Below are positions 1 through 9,338 of a DNA stretch of 64,000 bases, piece by piece; the stretch's first letter is position 1; every line of letters starts with the position of its first letter. Both the position numbers and the translations under genes were made by a program. The notes below the pieces were generated by a model. The model had not been told where the DNA came from and did not search any database. It saw only the letters and a list, made by a program, of their open reading frames with translations. Origin of the DNA: CAVYHX01 sp963768415 (lineage in GTDB: Bacteria > Pseudomonadota > Gammaproteobacteria > UBA9214). The stretch spans positions 12,752 to 76,751 of the forward strand of contig CAVYHX010000013.1 in assembly GCA_963768415.1 (NCBI GenBank), written 5' to 3'.

Positions 1-353
1 TAGACTAAGGAATACTGGCGGCAGCACTTTTCTGCCGCGCGCTGAGTGAAAATTCCTGACCGTTTCCACGCACCGGCAAGAGGCATGGACGGTGGCAAAC
101 CCTGTTTCATGCACCATGATCGAGCCGCTATGTGTGTGCGAGCCTGGTAGTCATACTGCTCCAACACAGTGCACGACCTGCAACCAGGCATCACGGGAGA
201 GCACATGGCGCAGGGCAGGAAATGGAGCAACCCAGGGCATCAAACCGCAACCCTCTGAAATCGTGTCAAAGATGTTTTCTCACAGGCACACCCAATCAAT
301 GGCGTACTTATTGCATAGCAGTTCAACGGGCCGAACCAACAGGAAACACCAGG
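1..353. other. Leading non-coding stretch
   Basis: No convincing gene is seen here. The reading frame of the following gene stays open upstream to about position 132, but the extra translation has no family features and the best ribosome site lies just before position 354. The region presumably holds that gene's promoter, but no clear -35/-10 pair was found. Confidence 0.4.
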
Positions 354-1604
354 ATGTCATCACTCTCACACGCACGTTACGGAGACAAGCAGAACTCAGA
401 TTTTTTCGAGGATTACCTGATCCGGCTGCTGGAAGAACGCGACCACGTCGGCCTGACCGGGATGGTGCACGAAATCGACGCTATCATGATCACAGTCGAT
501 CCGGGTCACTCGATCCGCTATATCGGCGAACTTTGTCTGATGACACCCTACGAATACCTGGTGACACTGGAAAGCGAGAGCCACTGGACACATATTCTCC
601 GCATTGACATGAACTCACCCGATTTTCTGGTGCGTGAAGTCAAGGACGAACGCATCCAGGGCATCTTCCGGAGCCTCAACGAGGTTTATCCGATTGGGGC
701 GCGCAAACCGAACAGCCGCTACATGGGCGAGATACTGCGCGTCACCGACCTCCATGGAACCGCACTCTGCCAGCAGGAACGGGGATTCCGCTTCTTTTCC
801 CAGGACCAGATTCGCAAGCTGGAATTACCCGGTAATCTGGCGATCGTAAAACCGTCACCCTACACGCACAACATCGTTGCCTACATGGAACGTACCCTGG
901 ACCAGATCCGGGTCTATGCACTCGGCATGAGCAGCATCCGTTCCGATATCCAGGATGTCTATCTGGCCGCCAAGGAGCTGCAAAAGCAGCTGCACATCAA
1001 CAACCTGATCATGCCCATAGACCACCTCGCGACGCGCATCTACAGCCAGAACCGGGAAGTAGCAATACTGGAATGGCTGTCACTGTCCAGCTATTACTAC
1101 TGGGGCTCCTATGACATCAGGGACCAGAATTCCTCGACCAATGTCACCAAAAGCGTGCATCATTCCGAGGAATCGCGCAGTCCTGCGAAAGTCTTTACCG
1201 CCAACAATACGCCCTACTTCGTCAATCATCTGGAAAGGCTGCCCTCGCCAACGGAGACCTTCGTGCGCAACTACGGGCCGCGCCTGCACCACATAGCCTT
1301 TGCCGTGCGTGACGGCGAGACCGACCAGCGGGAAAACATCGAACATGTGGTGGCCCAGATTGCCGCTCAGGGACGTGACTTCCTGCTCGATGTGATCGGC
1401 TCCAGGGAAGAGGGCCTGAAACAGATATTCTCCAGCGCATCAGAGCATTCCTCGCTGATTATCGAGTATGTACAGCGCTTCGGGGATTTCCAGGGATTTT
1501 TCACCAAAGACAATGTCGCCCAGCTCACGCATGCTGCCGGTGTCGAGGAAGAACTGCTCGAACTGCAGGCGGAAACCACGGTGAATCAGAATACGGCCGG
1601 TTAG
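354..1604 (+). CDS. Double VOC-domain protein resembling 4-hydroxyphenylpyruvate dioxygenase
   Basis: The product has 416 residues. The second half looks like two vicinal-oxygen-chelate modules as in HPPD: a PIDHLA segment near residue 224, LHHIAFAV near 311 and IIEYVQRF near 369. Together these supply His, His and Glu in the spacing used to bind iron in HPPD-type enzymes. The first 200 residues match nothing I recognise and could be a sensory or binding domain. I chose ATG 354 because AGGA lies 9 bases upstream; the frame is open further upstream but that part does not look coding. It is followed by a REP cluster and has no operon partner. Dioxygenase activity is an inference; the substrate is unknown. 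Confidence 0.6.
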   Translation: MSSLSHARYGDKQNSDFFEDYLIRLLEERDHVGLTGMVHEIDAIMITVDPGHSIRYIGELCLMTPYEYLVTLESESHWTHILRIDMNSPDFLVREVKDERIQGIFRSLNEVYPIGARKPNSRYMGEILRVTDLHGTALCQQERGFRFFSQDQIRKLELPGNLAIVKPSPYTHNIVAYMERTLDQIRVYALGMSSIRSDIQDVYLAAKELQKQLHINNLIMPIDHLATRIYSQNREVAILEWLSLSSYYYWGSYDIRDQNSSTNVTKSVHHSEESRSPAKVFTANNTPYFVNHLERLPSPTETFVRNYGPRLHHIAFAVRDGETDQRENIEHVVAQIAAQGRDFLLDVIGSREEGLKQIFSSASEHSSLIIEYVQRFGDFQGFFTKDNVAQLTHAAGVEEELLELQAETTVNQNTAG

Positions 1605-1734
1605 GGACTTTGAGTAAAACAGTCTGACCCGCTACTCTCCCAAAAATAAATAACCGTCATTCCCATTTGCGCGGAAATGGCGATAAAGGCTTTGTATCGA
1701 TAGCGGGATTTATTTTTATGGATATTCCCCTGAT

Positions 1735-2082
1735 CGAGGGGGTAACACATCAATTCAGACGAGACGCATTCCTTCTGATGGCAAGGTTGTTGGCCGAATG
1801 AATTCGGCCCTACTCAATCAAACCTGTAGGGTCGAATTCATTCGACCAGCGGTATTTCATCATCATTGAATCAAACCTGTAGGGTCGAATTCATTCGACC
1901 AGCGGTGTTTCATCATCATTGAATCAAACCTGTAGGGTCGAATTCATTCGACCAGCGGTATTTCATCGTCATCTGTCATCCAGATGCAGCTGTTGGCCGA
2001 ATACCCGATAAAGCGCCGGGCACAAGTGAATTCGGCCCTGCAACGGTAATCTACCCACTTGATTTGGGTAAGAGCCATGTTT
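1735..2082. repeat. REP cluster, family A (GGTCGAATTCATTCGACC)
   Basis: Near-identical palindromes GGTCGAATTCATTCGACC lie at 1830, 1883 and 1936, a tandem period of 53 bases. They are preceded by the related palindrome GGCCGAATGAATTCGGCC at 1792. A further copy near 1993 has its arms split by an inserted segment containing a GCGCCGGGC motif that recurs near 36430. Both flanks match the 6.2 kb cluster, so the two are copies of one element; this copy lacks the RAYT remnant present there. Confidence 0.8.
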
Positions 2083-2217
2083 AAAGTATTTTCCATTCAG
2101 CATCCATACAACAATATCTTGCCTGACTGTTTCGCTACAAAGGATTTATGCGGCAGTCGTGAGTCAGACCCCATCCGTGCCGCGATTGAGTATACTGTCC
2201 CTATTGGAGGTGAAGTC

Positions 2218-2610
2218 ATGAAAATGGTAACGGTTTTTATTTCCCTGCTTGTTCCTGTTACAGCGATTGCCCAGAATTACCAGGGCATGAGTGAAAGCGA
2301 TATGCAAAACATGATGCAACAAATGCAGGCAATGCAGACCTGCATGCAGGGCATCGATCAATCCCGATTAAAGGAATTTGAACAACGGGCAAATACGCTT
2401 GAAGCCGAGGTAAAGTCCCTGTGTGCGAGCGGCAATCGTGATGGTGCGCAACAAAAAGCCGTGGCTTTCGCTCAAGAGGTCACGGGCAATCCGGATATCC
2501 AGAAAATGAGAACATGCACTGACAAGATGAAAGACATGCTGCCAGTCATGCCGTATATGAACCACGCGAACGGGCCTGACACGTCAGCCGGCCATGTCTG
2601 CGATCAATGA
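2218..2610 (+). CDS. Small secreted Met/Gln-rich protein
   Basis: The product has 130 residues and begins with a signal peptide that should be cut after about residue 18 (TAIAQ). The mature part is helical and rich in Met and Gln, with four cysteines that could form disulphides in the periplasm. ATG 2218 was chosen because a strong GGAGGTG ribosome site precedes it; the frame is open upstream from 2059, but that region lacks a signal peptide and contains repeat sequence. I recognise no family. A periplasmic metal- or stress-related role would be a guess. Confidence 0.65.
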   Translation: MKMVTVFISLLVPVTAIAQNYQGMSESDMQNMMQQMQAMQTCMQGIDQSRLKEFEQRANTLEAEVKSLCASGNRDGAQQKAVAFAQEVTGNPDIQKMRTCTDKMKDMLPVMPYMNHANGPDTSAGHVCDQ

Positions 2611-2859
2611 CGCAGCGGGCAATTAACAATAGCTTGTCGATAAGCACCGCTAATGCAGTGTGTTCAGGGGGTGATGATACCGCGTAAACCAGCCAGACCC
2701 TGTTGTCCGGCCACCCCTTGCGGGCAGGCACCGGCATCGGCCCATTTCCCCTTTAAACCCGGTATTTTTCAGGCGGCGCTAGTGTAATCACCGGGCCGGG
2801 CATTATACTGCGCCACCCGGCCGCCCATGATCGCGTCTCTCCCTTACCAGGATTATCCG

Positions 2860-4602
2860 ATGTCCAACACCGAACCCTCAGTCACCAGCTTCCGCGACCT
2901 GAAACTGCCCGACTCGTTGCTGACCGCGCTTGACGAGGTCGGGTACGAAATCCCCACCCCCATCCAGGCCCAGACCATTCCCCACCTGCTGAATGGCCTG
3001 GATCTGCTGGGACACGCACCCACCGGCACCGGCAAGACCGCTGCGTTCGCACTGCCACTGCTGTCACGTATCGACATCAAGCAGCAGCAAGTGCAGGTAA
3101 TGGTCCTCACACCCACCCGCGAACTGGCAATCCAGGTCGCAGAGGCCTTTCATCGTTACGCCTCCCATATACGTGGTTTTCACGTGCTGCCGATCTATGG
3201 CGGTCAGGATTATGCCGGACAGATACGGCAACTCAAACGCGGCGTACATGTCGTTGTCGGTACACCGGGCAGAGTGATGGATCACATGCGCAAGGGCACG
3301 CTCAAGCTGGGTGCGCTGCAGACACTGGTGCTGGACGAGGCGGATGAGATGCTGCGCATGGGTTTTATCGACGATGTCGAATGGATCCTGGAGCAGACCC
3401 CGGACGAGCGTCAGATGGCACTGTTTTCGGCGACCATGCCGAAAGAGATCGAGCGCATCGCACGGCGTCACCTGCGCAACCCGCAGGAGATATCCATCAA
3501 GACCCGCACCGCCACCGCGGAAACCATCCGCCAGCGTTACTGGCTGGTCAGTGGACTGCACAAGCTGGATGCACTGACCCGGATCCTGGAAGTGGAGCCA
3601 TTCGACGCCATACTCATGTTCGTGCGCACCAAGACCGCCACGACAGAGCTGGCCGATCGGCTGGAGGCCCGCGGCTATGCGGCCGCTGCGATGAATGGCG
3701 ACATGCCGCAAAAACAGCGCGAGCAGATGGTCGAACGCCTGAAACAGGGCTCACTGGATATTCTGGTTGCCACCGATGTCGCCGCACGCGGCCTGGATGT
3801 GGAACGCATCAGCCATGTGGTCAATTACGACATCCCCTATGACACCGAGGCCTATATTCACCGCATCGGCCGCACCGGCCGGGCAGGCCGCCAGGGTGAT
3901 GCCATCCTGTTTGTCGCGCCCCGGGAACGGCGGATGCTCAACGCCATCGAGAAGGCGACACGCCAGAAGATCGAGCCCCTGGAGTTGCCCTCAACCGAGA
4001 TGGTCAACAACAAACGCATCGCCGCATTCAAACAAGGCATCAGCGACACCCTGGCCGCCGGTGAACTGGATTTCATGCAAAGCCTGGTGGAACAGTATCA
4101 GCAGGAACACGATGTGCCGGCGCTGGAAATCGCCGCCGCGCTGGCAAAAATCTCCATTGGCGAGCAATCGTTGTTGCTGAAGCCGGACAAAGAGAAACCC
4201 GTCCGCCCCGGGACCGATGCCAGGCAACGCAAGGAACGCAGTGAGCCGCGACAGCGCAAGGAACGGGGCGAACCACGGCCACGCACGCCGCAAACCCGGC
4301 CCGCCAGGGGCATGGAACAGTTTCGTATCGAGGTGGGATACCAGCACGATGTCAAGCCCGGCAACATCGTCGGCGCCATCGCCAATGAAGCGGGTCTGGA
4401 TGCCCAGCATATTGGACGCATCGACATTCATACTGATTTCAGCCTGATCGACCTGCCCGTGGGGATGCCGAAAGAGGTGTTCCAGGACCTGAAGAAAACC
4501 CGGGTATGCGGTCAACGCCTCGATATCTCACGGCTGGCGCAACCCGAGAAAAATAAAAAACACAGCCGCAAGGACAAAAAGGGCAAGAAAACGGAGCGCT
4601 AG
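2860..4602 (+). CDS. deaD: DEAD-box ATP-dependent RNA helicase (DeaD/CsdA type)
   Basis: The product has 580 residues. All helicase motifs are visible: a Q motif with PTPIQ, Walker A APTGTGKT (about residues 53-60), PTRELA, TPGR, DEAD (159-162), SAT, a TDVAARGLD motif and HRIGRTGRAG. A basic linker rich in Arg, Glu and Lys follows. The C-terminal 75 residues resemble the DbpA/DeaD RNA-binding fold, and the tail is very Lys-rich. DeaD proteins unwind structured RNA during ribosome assembly and cold adaptation. ATG 2860 is preferred to ATG 2827 because AGGAT precedes it at the right spacing. The gene appears monocistronic. Confidence 0.93.
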   Translation: MSNTEPSVTSFRDLKLPDSLLTALDEVGYEIPTPIQAQTIPHLLNGLDLLGHAPTGTGKTAAFALPLLSRIDIKQQQVQVMVLTPTRELAIQVAEAFHRYASHIRGFHVLPIYGGQDYAGQIRQLKRGVHVVVGTPGRVMDHMRKGTLKLGALQTLVLDEADEMLRMGFIDDVEWILEQTPDERQMALFSATMPKEIERIARRHLRNPQEISIKTRTATAETIRQRYWLVSGLHKLDALTRILEVEPFDAILMFVRTKTATTELADRLEARGYAAAAMNGDMPQKQREQMVERLKQGSLDILVATDVAARGLDVERISHVVNYDIPYDTEAYIHRIGRTGRAGRQGDAILFVAPRERRMLNAIEKATRQKIEPLELPSTEMVNNKRIAAFKQGISDTLAAGELDFMQSLVEQYQQEHDVPALEIAAALAKISIGEQSLLLKPDKEKPVRPGTDARQRKERSEPRQRKERGEPRPRTPQTRPARGMEQFRIEVGYQHDVKPGNIVGAIANEAGLDAQHIGRIDIHTDFSLIDLPVGMPKEVFQDLKKTRVCGQRLDISRLAQPEKNKKHSRKDKKGKKTER

Positions 4603-4898
4603 TCAAGGAACCGGACTACCCTCGATCCTGAGTCAAGTTGCGGCCCCGCAAATCCCCCAAAACCGCGTTTCCAGCATTGTACGCGGGCAAGACCGGTACA
4701 TGGACAGCGACACAAAGATAATAATGTATTTTCAGCTGCTTATATAATATGTCGCACTGCTGACGACAGCTCTTGCCTTTCGGAAGAAGGCCCTACCCCC
4801 CTGCCGCAGCATTTGATATTATCCCGGCACTAACAGGGGATTACCGGATAACCCGGGTCCGCCATTTTCCACGCCATAATAATCCAGGGGCAATCAAC
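4603..4898. other. Intergenic region with possible promoter
   Basis: No gene is seen. A TATAAT hexamer occurs near 4742 within an AT-rich stretch, but no good -35 box sits 16-18 bases upstream, so a promoter for the following secreted protein is only possible. Confidence 0.25.
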
Positions 4899-6133
4899 AT
4901 GCTGAAGAGAACAACGCTGTTGCAGTCATTTATCCTCCTTTTTCTTACCAGCTTGTCGGTGAATGTGTTCGCCGGACCTGTCTGTGGTGACGGCTTGTTG
5001 ACAATAGACGGGCTGTCTGAGACTTGCGATGCGAGCCAATGCAGCCGCATGTCTCAACAGTGCTTGCCACGCCCCTGGCAGCGATGCTGATTGTACCTGC
5101 TGTGGCGATGGCTTTATCGATGCAGCTGCTGGCGAAGAGTGTGACGATGCCCATACCAGCAACAACGACGATTGCGTTAGTACGTTGCGAGACTGCGATT
5201 TGTGGCGATTACTTCGTCCAGACCAGTGGACCACAATATCGAAGCATGCGACGATGGCAACCTGATCACGACAACGACGGCTGTACCAACAACTGCACCC
5301 TGCCGACGACGACCACGACAACCACGACGACAGCCGGCTCGACCACCACCACGACGGCCGGCTCGACCACCACAACGGCCGGTTCGACCACCACCACGGC
5401 CGGCTCGACCACCACGACGGCCGGCTCGACCACCACGACGGCCGGCTCGACCACCACGACGGCCGGCTCGACCACCACCACGATGGGCGGTTCGATGACC
5501 ACCACAACGGCCGGTTCGACCACCACGACGGCCGGTTCGACCACCACGACGGCCGGTTCGACCACCACGACCGGCTCGACCACCACCACGACCTTGCCTG
5601 GCGCTAACACGGACACAGTGGGACTACCTGGTGGCGGTGTCCTCACTATTGAAACCACGCCCGGTCAAACACTCTCGGGGGTCAACGCTGTAGCTGCCGA
5701 CGGTGGCCCAAGCGGGATCGACTTTCCGTTCGGGGTAATCAGTTACAGCACCACTGTTCAGAATGACGGTGACAGCGCCACCGTGAAGTTGACCTTTCCT
5801 GAAGCACTGCCCGTAAAGCTCGTGATCTACAAGGTAGGCCTGGGCGGGGTCTACACGATACTGCCAACTGACCTCTGGACACAGACAGCCCCGGAAACTC
5901 TTGAAATCACCCTGACGGATGGCGGTCAGTTTGACCTTGATAACATGCAAAACCGTGTCATCGTTGATCCGGTTGCACCGGGTGGCAGGGCTGGCTCCAG
6001 TAACAGCGATTTCTTTGGCTGCACACTCAACGCATCTGCCGGCAGTGACCCGACCTTCCCGGTATTGATGTTACTGTCAGTAACCTACCTGTACCGGAGG
6101 CGCGCACGGAAGGTAGCATCGAAGCGTGATTAG
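4899..6133 (+). pseudogene. Secreted choice-of-anchor U protein with Thr-rich repeats and JDVT-CTERM-like tail (frameshifted)
   Basis: ATG 4899 opens a signal peptide (LLFLTSLSVNVFA). Cys-rich modules of the DUF4215/myxococcus disulphide-repeat type follow, visible as CGDG, ECDD, NNDDC, ACDDGN and NDGCTNNC pieces spread over three frames. The last frame is then open to 6133. It contains about 13 copies of a 7-residue AGSTTTT repeat (21-bp DNA unit, 5330-5590), a domain matching choice-of-anchor U (FPFG near 5727, DGGQFD, NRVIVDP), and a C-terminal Cys, DPTFP, hydrophobic stretch and RRR, like JDVT-CTERM sorting signals. At least four indels lie between 5030 and 5270. The protein is probably exported and surface-anchored; binding partners are unknown. 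Confidence 0.65.
5325..5595 (+). repeat. 21-bp coding tandem repeat
   Basis: About 13 imperfect copies of the unit GCCGGCTCGACCACCACGAC plus one base encode AGSTTTT. The unit length keeps the frame, so copy number can change without breaking the protein. One copy is altered to MGGSMTTTT. Such Thr/Ser-rich linkers usually span the cell envelope and may be glycosylated; that is an inference. Confidence 0.85.
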
Positions 6134-6155
6134 TTAACTGGTTATCAAAAAAATG

Positions 6156-6192
6156 AGAAGGGCCGAACCCGGAGTTTGGCCCTTTTTCTTTG
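6156..6192 (+). terminator. Rho-independent terminator
   Basis: The stem AAGGGCC / GGCCCTT encloses a short loop and is followed by TTTTTCTTT on the plus strand, just after the choice-of-anchor gene. Confidence 0.8.
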
Positions 6193-6207
6193 GGCTCTTC
6201 CCCTGAT

Positions 6208-6530
6208 TGAGTGGGTAACTTAATCAATTTAGACGAGACGCATTCCTTCTGATGACAAGGTTGTTGGCCGAATGAATTCGGCCCTACTCAATCAAACCTG
6301 TAGGGTCGAATTCATTCGACCAGCAGTGTTTCATCGTCATCTGTCATCCAGATGCAGTCCCAATGTCGGAGTTTGCCAACCAGCAGGCGTGCTGCGGCGA
6401 TATCCGCGAACAAAGGATGACGACCGCGGGTGACCTCCTTATCTCCAATGGCAATAATGGCTGTTGGCCGAATGAATTCGGCCCTGCAACGGTAATCTAC
6501 CCACTCGATGTGGGGAAGAGCCTTTCTTTG
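6208..6530. repeat. REP cluster, family A, with RAYT remnant
   Basis: Palindromes lie at 6266 and 6466 (GGCCGAATGAATTCGGCC) and at 6304 (GGTCGAATTCATTCGACC). Between them, on the minus strand at 6446-6366, a short open stretch encodes TRGRHPLFADIAAARLLVGK, which resembles the N-terminal part of a REP-associated tyrosine transposase. The flanks match the 1.7-2.1 kb cluster almost base for base, but that copy lacks this internal segment. It looks like a decayed REPtron: a RAYT gene framed by its own REPs. Confidence 0.7.
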
Positions 6531-6599
6531 TAACCAGTAGCACAACCCGGGGTCTGGTCGAACAATCGACCATGCAGGAATTCAAAACCTCGCGGCTTT

Positions 6600-6821
6600 T
6601 TTCATACCGGGTTCGCCAATGTACAGTCTTGTCCGGAGGGGTATTCCCCGGGCTCAACCTATGGCACCTTTGAGGAAACGTCGGTTCCGATATCCGGCAC
6701 CGGTCGCGGCGTGTTTGCAGGTGGAGAGCATGGGGATATCCAGATACAAGGCACGATTAACTGCCTGTTCGCTATTGACATGAAATTCACCGGTGCTGTG
6801 AGCCTGAATGCGTCGCCTTAA
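6600..6821 (+). pseudogene. 3' remnant of a secreted-protein gene
   Basis: A frame ending at TAA 6819-6821 reads as ordinary protein sequence with two cysteines (SCPEGYSPG, then GTGRGVFAGG, then GTINCLFAIDMKFTG). No start codon or ribosome site is found, and the upstream side runs into the REP cluster. It is probably the tail of a gene cut off by the repeat insertion. No family is recognised. Confidence 0.4.
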
Positions 6822-6900
6822 TCCTGAATAGCTGGATGCATGTGCGCCACCGGCGCAGATTAGAGGCTACCTTCAGGCTTTCCCGCCGCCACCACGCGGG

Positions 6901-7458
6901 TCAATTCCGCATTTGCCTCATAATCGTAAAAACGCCCGCAGTACCCAGTGTAAACACTACCAGGACCAGGAAAAACCACTTTAGCGATGTAAACATACTT
7001 GCAGCGTAGATGATCGCATCAAGTCGATCGGGATAGGCATGCAACACAGCGGACAGGCCCATATTTTCACACCAGTCAGAAATTAATACCGGCAAGGGAA
7101 GGAAATACAAATATCCGAGTCGGTTATTGAATGGAAGTATTTTGCGTACACCTATGGCAAGGGCGACAGTCAGTGCCAGACAATAAACTACCGGGAACAA
7201 AAGATCTGTGGTCAGTTCCATTCTGGCATATGCGTTCCGCCCCCCGGCACCCAGTCCGCCAAGATATCCGTAGACCTGATCCGGTGAATAGGAGAAATAC
7301 AAGTCAAGCGGCTTGTCATTCCCGATGCCGGCGGCAGGGAAAAGAACGGCCGGAAACAACGCAGTCAGCAGTATCAGCAACACCAGTACACGAACGGTGG
7401 CGATACGATCAATGATTCTGATCAACCGTTGCAGCAGGGTGGGCCTCCGGCTTTGCAT
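6901..7458 (-). CDS. Four-helix membrane protein of unknown function
   Basis: The product has 185 residues from ATG 7458 (a TTG at 7485 would add nine). Four hydrophobic segments are visible: after RIATVRV, around DLLFPVVYCLALTVALAIG, around YFLPLPVLISD and at the C-terminus (FFLVLVVFTLGTAG). The loop after the first helix carries a short conserved-looking YSPDQVY segment. It lies 42 bases downstream of the ABC transporter on the same strand and may be cotranscribed with it. No family was recognised. Confidence 0.6.
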   Translation of the reverse strand: MQSRRPTLLQRLIRIIDRIATVRVLVLLILLTALFPAVLFPAAGIGNDKPLDLYFSYSPDQVYGYLGGLGAGGRNAYARMELTTDLLFPVVYCLALTVALAIGVRKILPFNNRLGYLYFLPLPVLISDWCENMGLSAVLHAYPDRLDAIIYAASMFTSLKWFFLVLVVFTLGTAGVFTIMRQMRN

Positions 7459-7500
7459 CGCACTATCGACGACTGAATAATACAAGGGAACAAACGAAGC

Positions 7501-9183
7501 TTACTGCTTCATCCGGTATCCTGTCCTGAACATCCACCACACGAGCATCAGGCAGGCGCACAGGAACACCAGTATCATAACCAGGCTCAGTCCCACGCTG
7601 ACATCGGACACCTCGAAAAAGCTCCAGCGGAAACCACTGATCAGGTACACCACCGGGTTGAACAGCGTGACGGTCTGCCATGCCGGCGGCAGCATGTCGA
7701 CCGAATAAAAGCTGCCGCCGAGAAATACCAGCGGCGTAATCACCAGCAGCGGTATGAGCTGCAGTTTTTCGAAGTTGACCGCCCACAGCCCGATGATGAA
7801 GCCGAACAGACTGAAAGAAATACAGGTCAGGATCAGAAATACCAGCATCCATACCGGATGCGCGATCTCCAGCGGCACGAAGAATCCTGCCGTCCCGAGA
7901 ATGATCAGGCCGATGATCAGTGACTTGGTGGCTGCCGCACCGACGTAACCCAGCAGGATTTCAACCATCGATATGGGTGCAGACATGACTTCGTAGATGG
8001 TGCCGGTGAACTTGGGAAAGAAAATACCGAACGACGCATTGGAAATACTCTGCGTCAGCAGTGCCAGCATCATCAGGCCGGGCACGATGAAGGCCCCGTA
8101 GGACACGCCCTCGATCATTTCGATACGCGAGCCGATCGCCGAACCGAATACCACGAAATATAACGATGTGGAAATCACCGGTGACGCAAAACTCTGCAGC
8201 AGGGTTTCCCAGGCGCGCAGCATTTCGTATTTGTAGATAACCCTGACGGCATAGATATTCATGATCTTTTTCACCAGGCTGATAAATATTTCTTCCAGGG
8301 AGCTTTGCGTGGTTTTCACATCTTTCAACAACAGGCCTGCTTCACTGATGGCCTGCAGCAAATCGCTGATACCCGTGTGCGTTTTGTGCGGGTCATAGGT
8401 ATAGGTGAGCTGGTTGCCATCGGCCGACAGTTCCAGCGCCCAGGGGGCCAGCGCATCAGGCACACTGCCCAGGGCCTCTTCCAGCTCGACGATCAGTTGC
8501 CGTTTACCCAGCTTGTGCATCAGCGCCTGCTTGTCATCCACCAGTAGCAGTTCACCGTTGTTGATGACCCCCACACGATCGGCGATCGCCTCGGCCTCTT
8601 CGATATAGTGCGTGGTCAGGATAATGGTGACGCCGGACTCGCGCAGACGCCGCACCAGCGCCCACATATCCTTGCGCAACTCCACATCCACGCCCGCAGT
8701 GGGTTCGTCCAGAAACAGTACCGAAGGTTCGTGCGCCAGGGCCTTGCCGATCAGCACGCGCCGTTTCATGCCGCCCGACAGGGTCATGAGCTCGCTGTCT
8801 TTCTTCTCCCACAGCGACAGGTCTTTCAGCAACTGCTCAAGGTAGGCCGGGTCCGGCTTTTTGCCGAACAGGCCGCGACTGAAACACAGGGTATTCCACA
8901 CGGTATCGAAGGCGCCCAGCGTGAGCTCCTGCGGCACCAGGCCGATCATGCTGCGCGTGGCGCGGTAGTCCGTGACGATGTCATGACCGTCGACCGTCAC
9001 CGACCCCGCACTGGCATTGACAATCCCGCAGATAATCGAGATCAGCGTGGTCTTGCCGGCACCGTTGGGGCCGAGCAGCGCCAGGATTTCACCCGGCTCG
9101 ATGTCCAGGTTCACATCTTTCAGCGCCTGGTAGCCGCTGGCATAGGTCTTCGACAGGTTAGCTATGGAAACTATGGGCTGCAT
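7501..9183 (-). CDS. YadGH-type ABC-2 transporter, ATPase and permease read as one ORF
   Basis: The first 305 or so residues are an ABC ATPase: Walker A LLGPNGAGKTT, signature LSGGMKRR, Walker B VLFLDEPTAGVD and H-loop TTHYIEEAE. From ATG 8262 the sequence is a six-helix ABC-2 permease beginning MNIYAVRVIYKYEM, as in YadH. In known relatives these are two proteins. Removing one A from the five-A run at 8267-8271 would end the ATPase with TGA and leave the classic ATGA overlap with the permease start, so the fusion may be artificial. The start is set at ATG 9183; no Shine-Dalgarno is visible because a transposon end abuts the start codon. The exported substrate is unknown. Confidence 0.85.
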   Translation of the reverse strand: MQPIVSIANLSKTYASGYQALKDVNLDIEPGEILALLGPNGAGKTTLISIICGIVNASAGSVTVDGHDIVTDYRATRSMIGLVPQELTLGAFDTVWNTLCFSRGLFGKKPDPAYLEQLLKDLSLWEKKDSELMTLSGGMKRRVLIGKALAHEPSVLFLDEPTAGVDVELRKDMWALVRRLRESGVTIILTTHYIEEAEAIADRVGVINNGELLLVDDKQALMHKLGKRQLIVELEEALGSVPDALAPWALELSADGNQLTYTYDPHKTHTGISDLLQAISEAGLLLKDVKTTQSSLEEIFISLVKKIMNIYAVRVIYKYEMLRAWETLLQSFASPVISTSLYFVVFGSAIGSRIEMIEGVSYGAFIVPGLMMLALLTQSISNASFGIFFPKFTGTIYEVMSAPISMVEILLGYVGAAATKSLIIGLIILGTAGFFVPLEIAHPVWMLVFLILTCISFSLFGFIIGLWAVNFEKLQLIPLLVITPLVFLGGSFYSVDMLPPAWQTVTLFNPVVYLISGFRWSFFEVSDVSVGLSLVMILVFLCACLMLVWWMFRTGYRMKQ

Positions 9184-9256
9184 TCGGGGGACAGTATACC
9201 TAATTGAACCGGTCAAACCCTGTTGCCTGGCAACCCCTGCTGGCCGCGCCATAGAC
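9184..9256 (+). mobile_element. Solo end of the RAYT element
   Basis: GGGGACAGTATACC at 9187 is followed by sequence similar to the left end and transposase 3' tail of the 12.9 kb element. No matching right end is present. It occupies the leader of the ABC transporter gene. Confidence 0.65.
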
Positions 9257-9338
9257 ACCTTGCAACACCTTTGACCACGTTAGTTTGCCGAGACCCCGGG
9301 GATATAGTCCGGCACGGTTGCGCTGTTTTCACCCCTGA

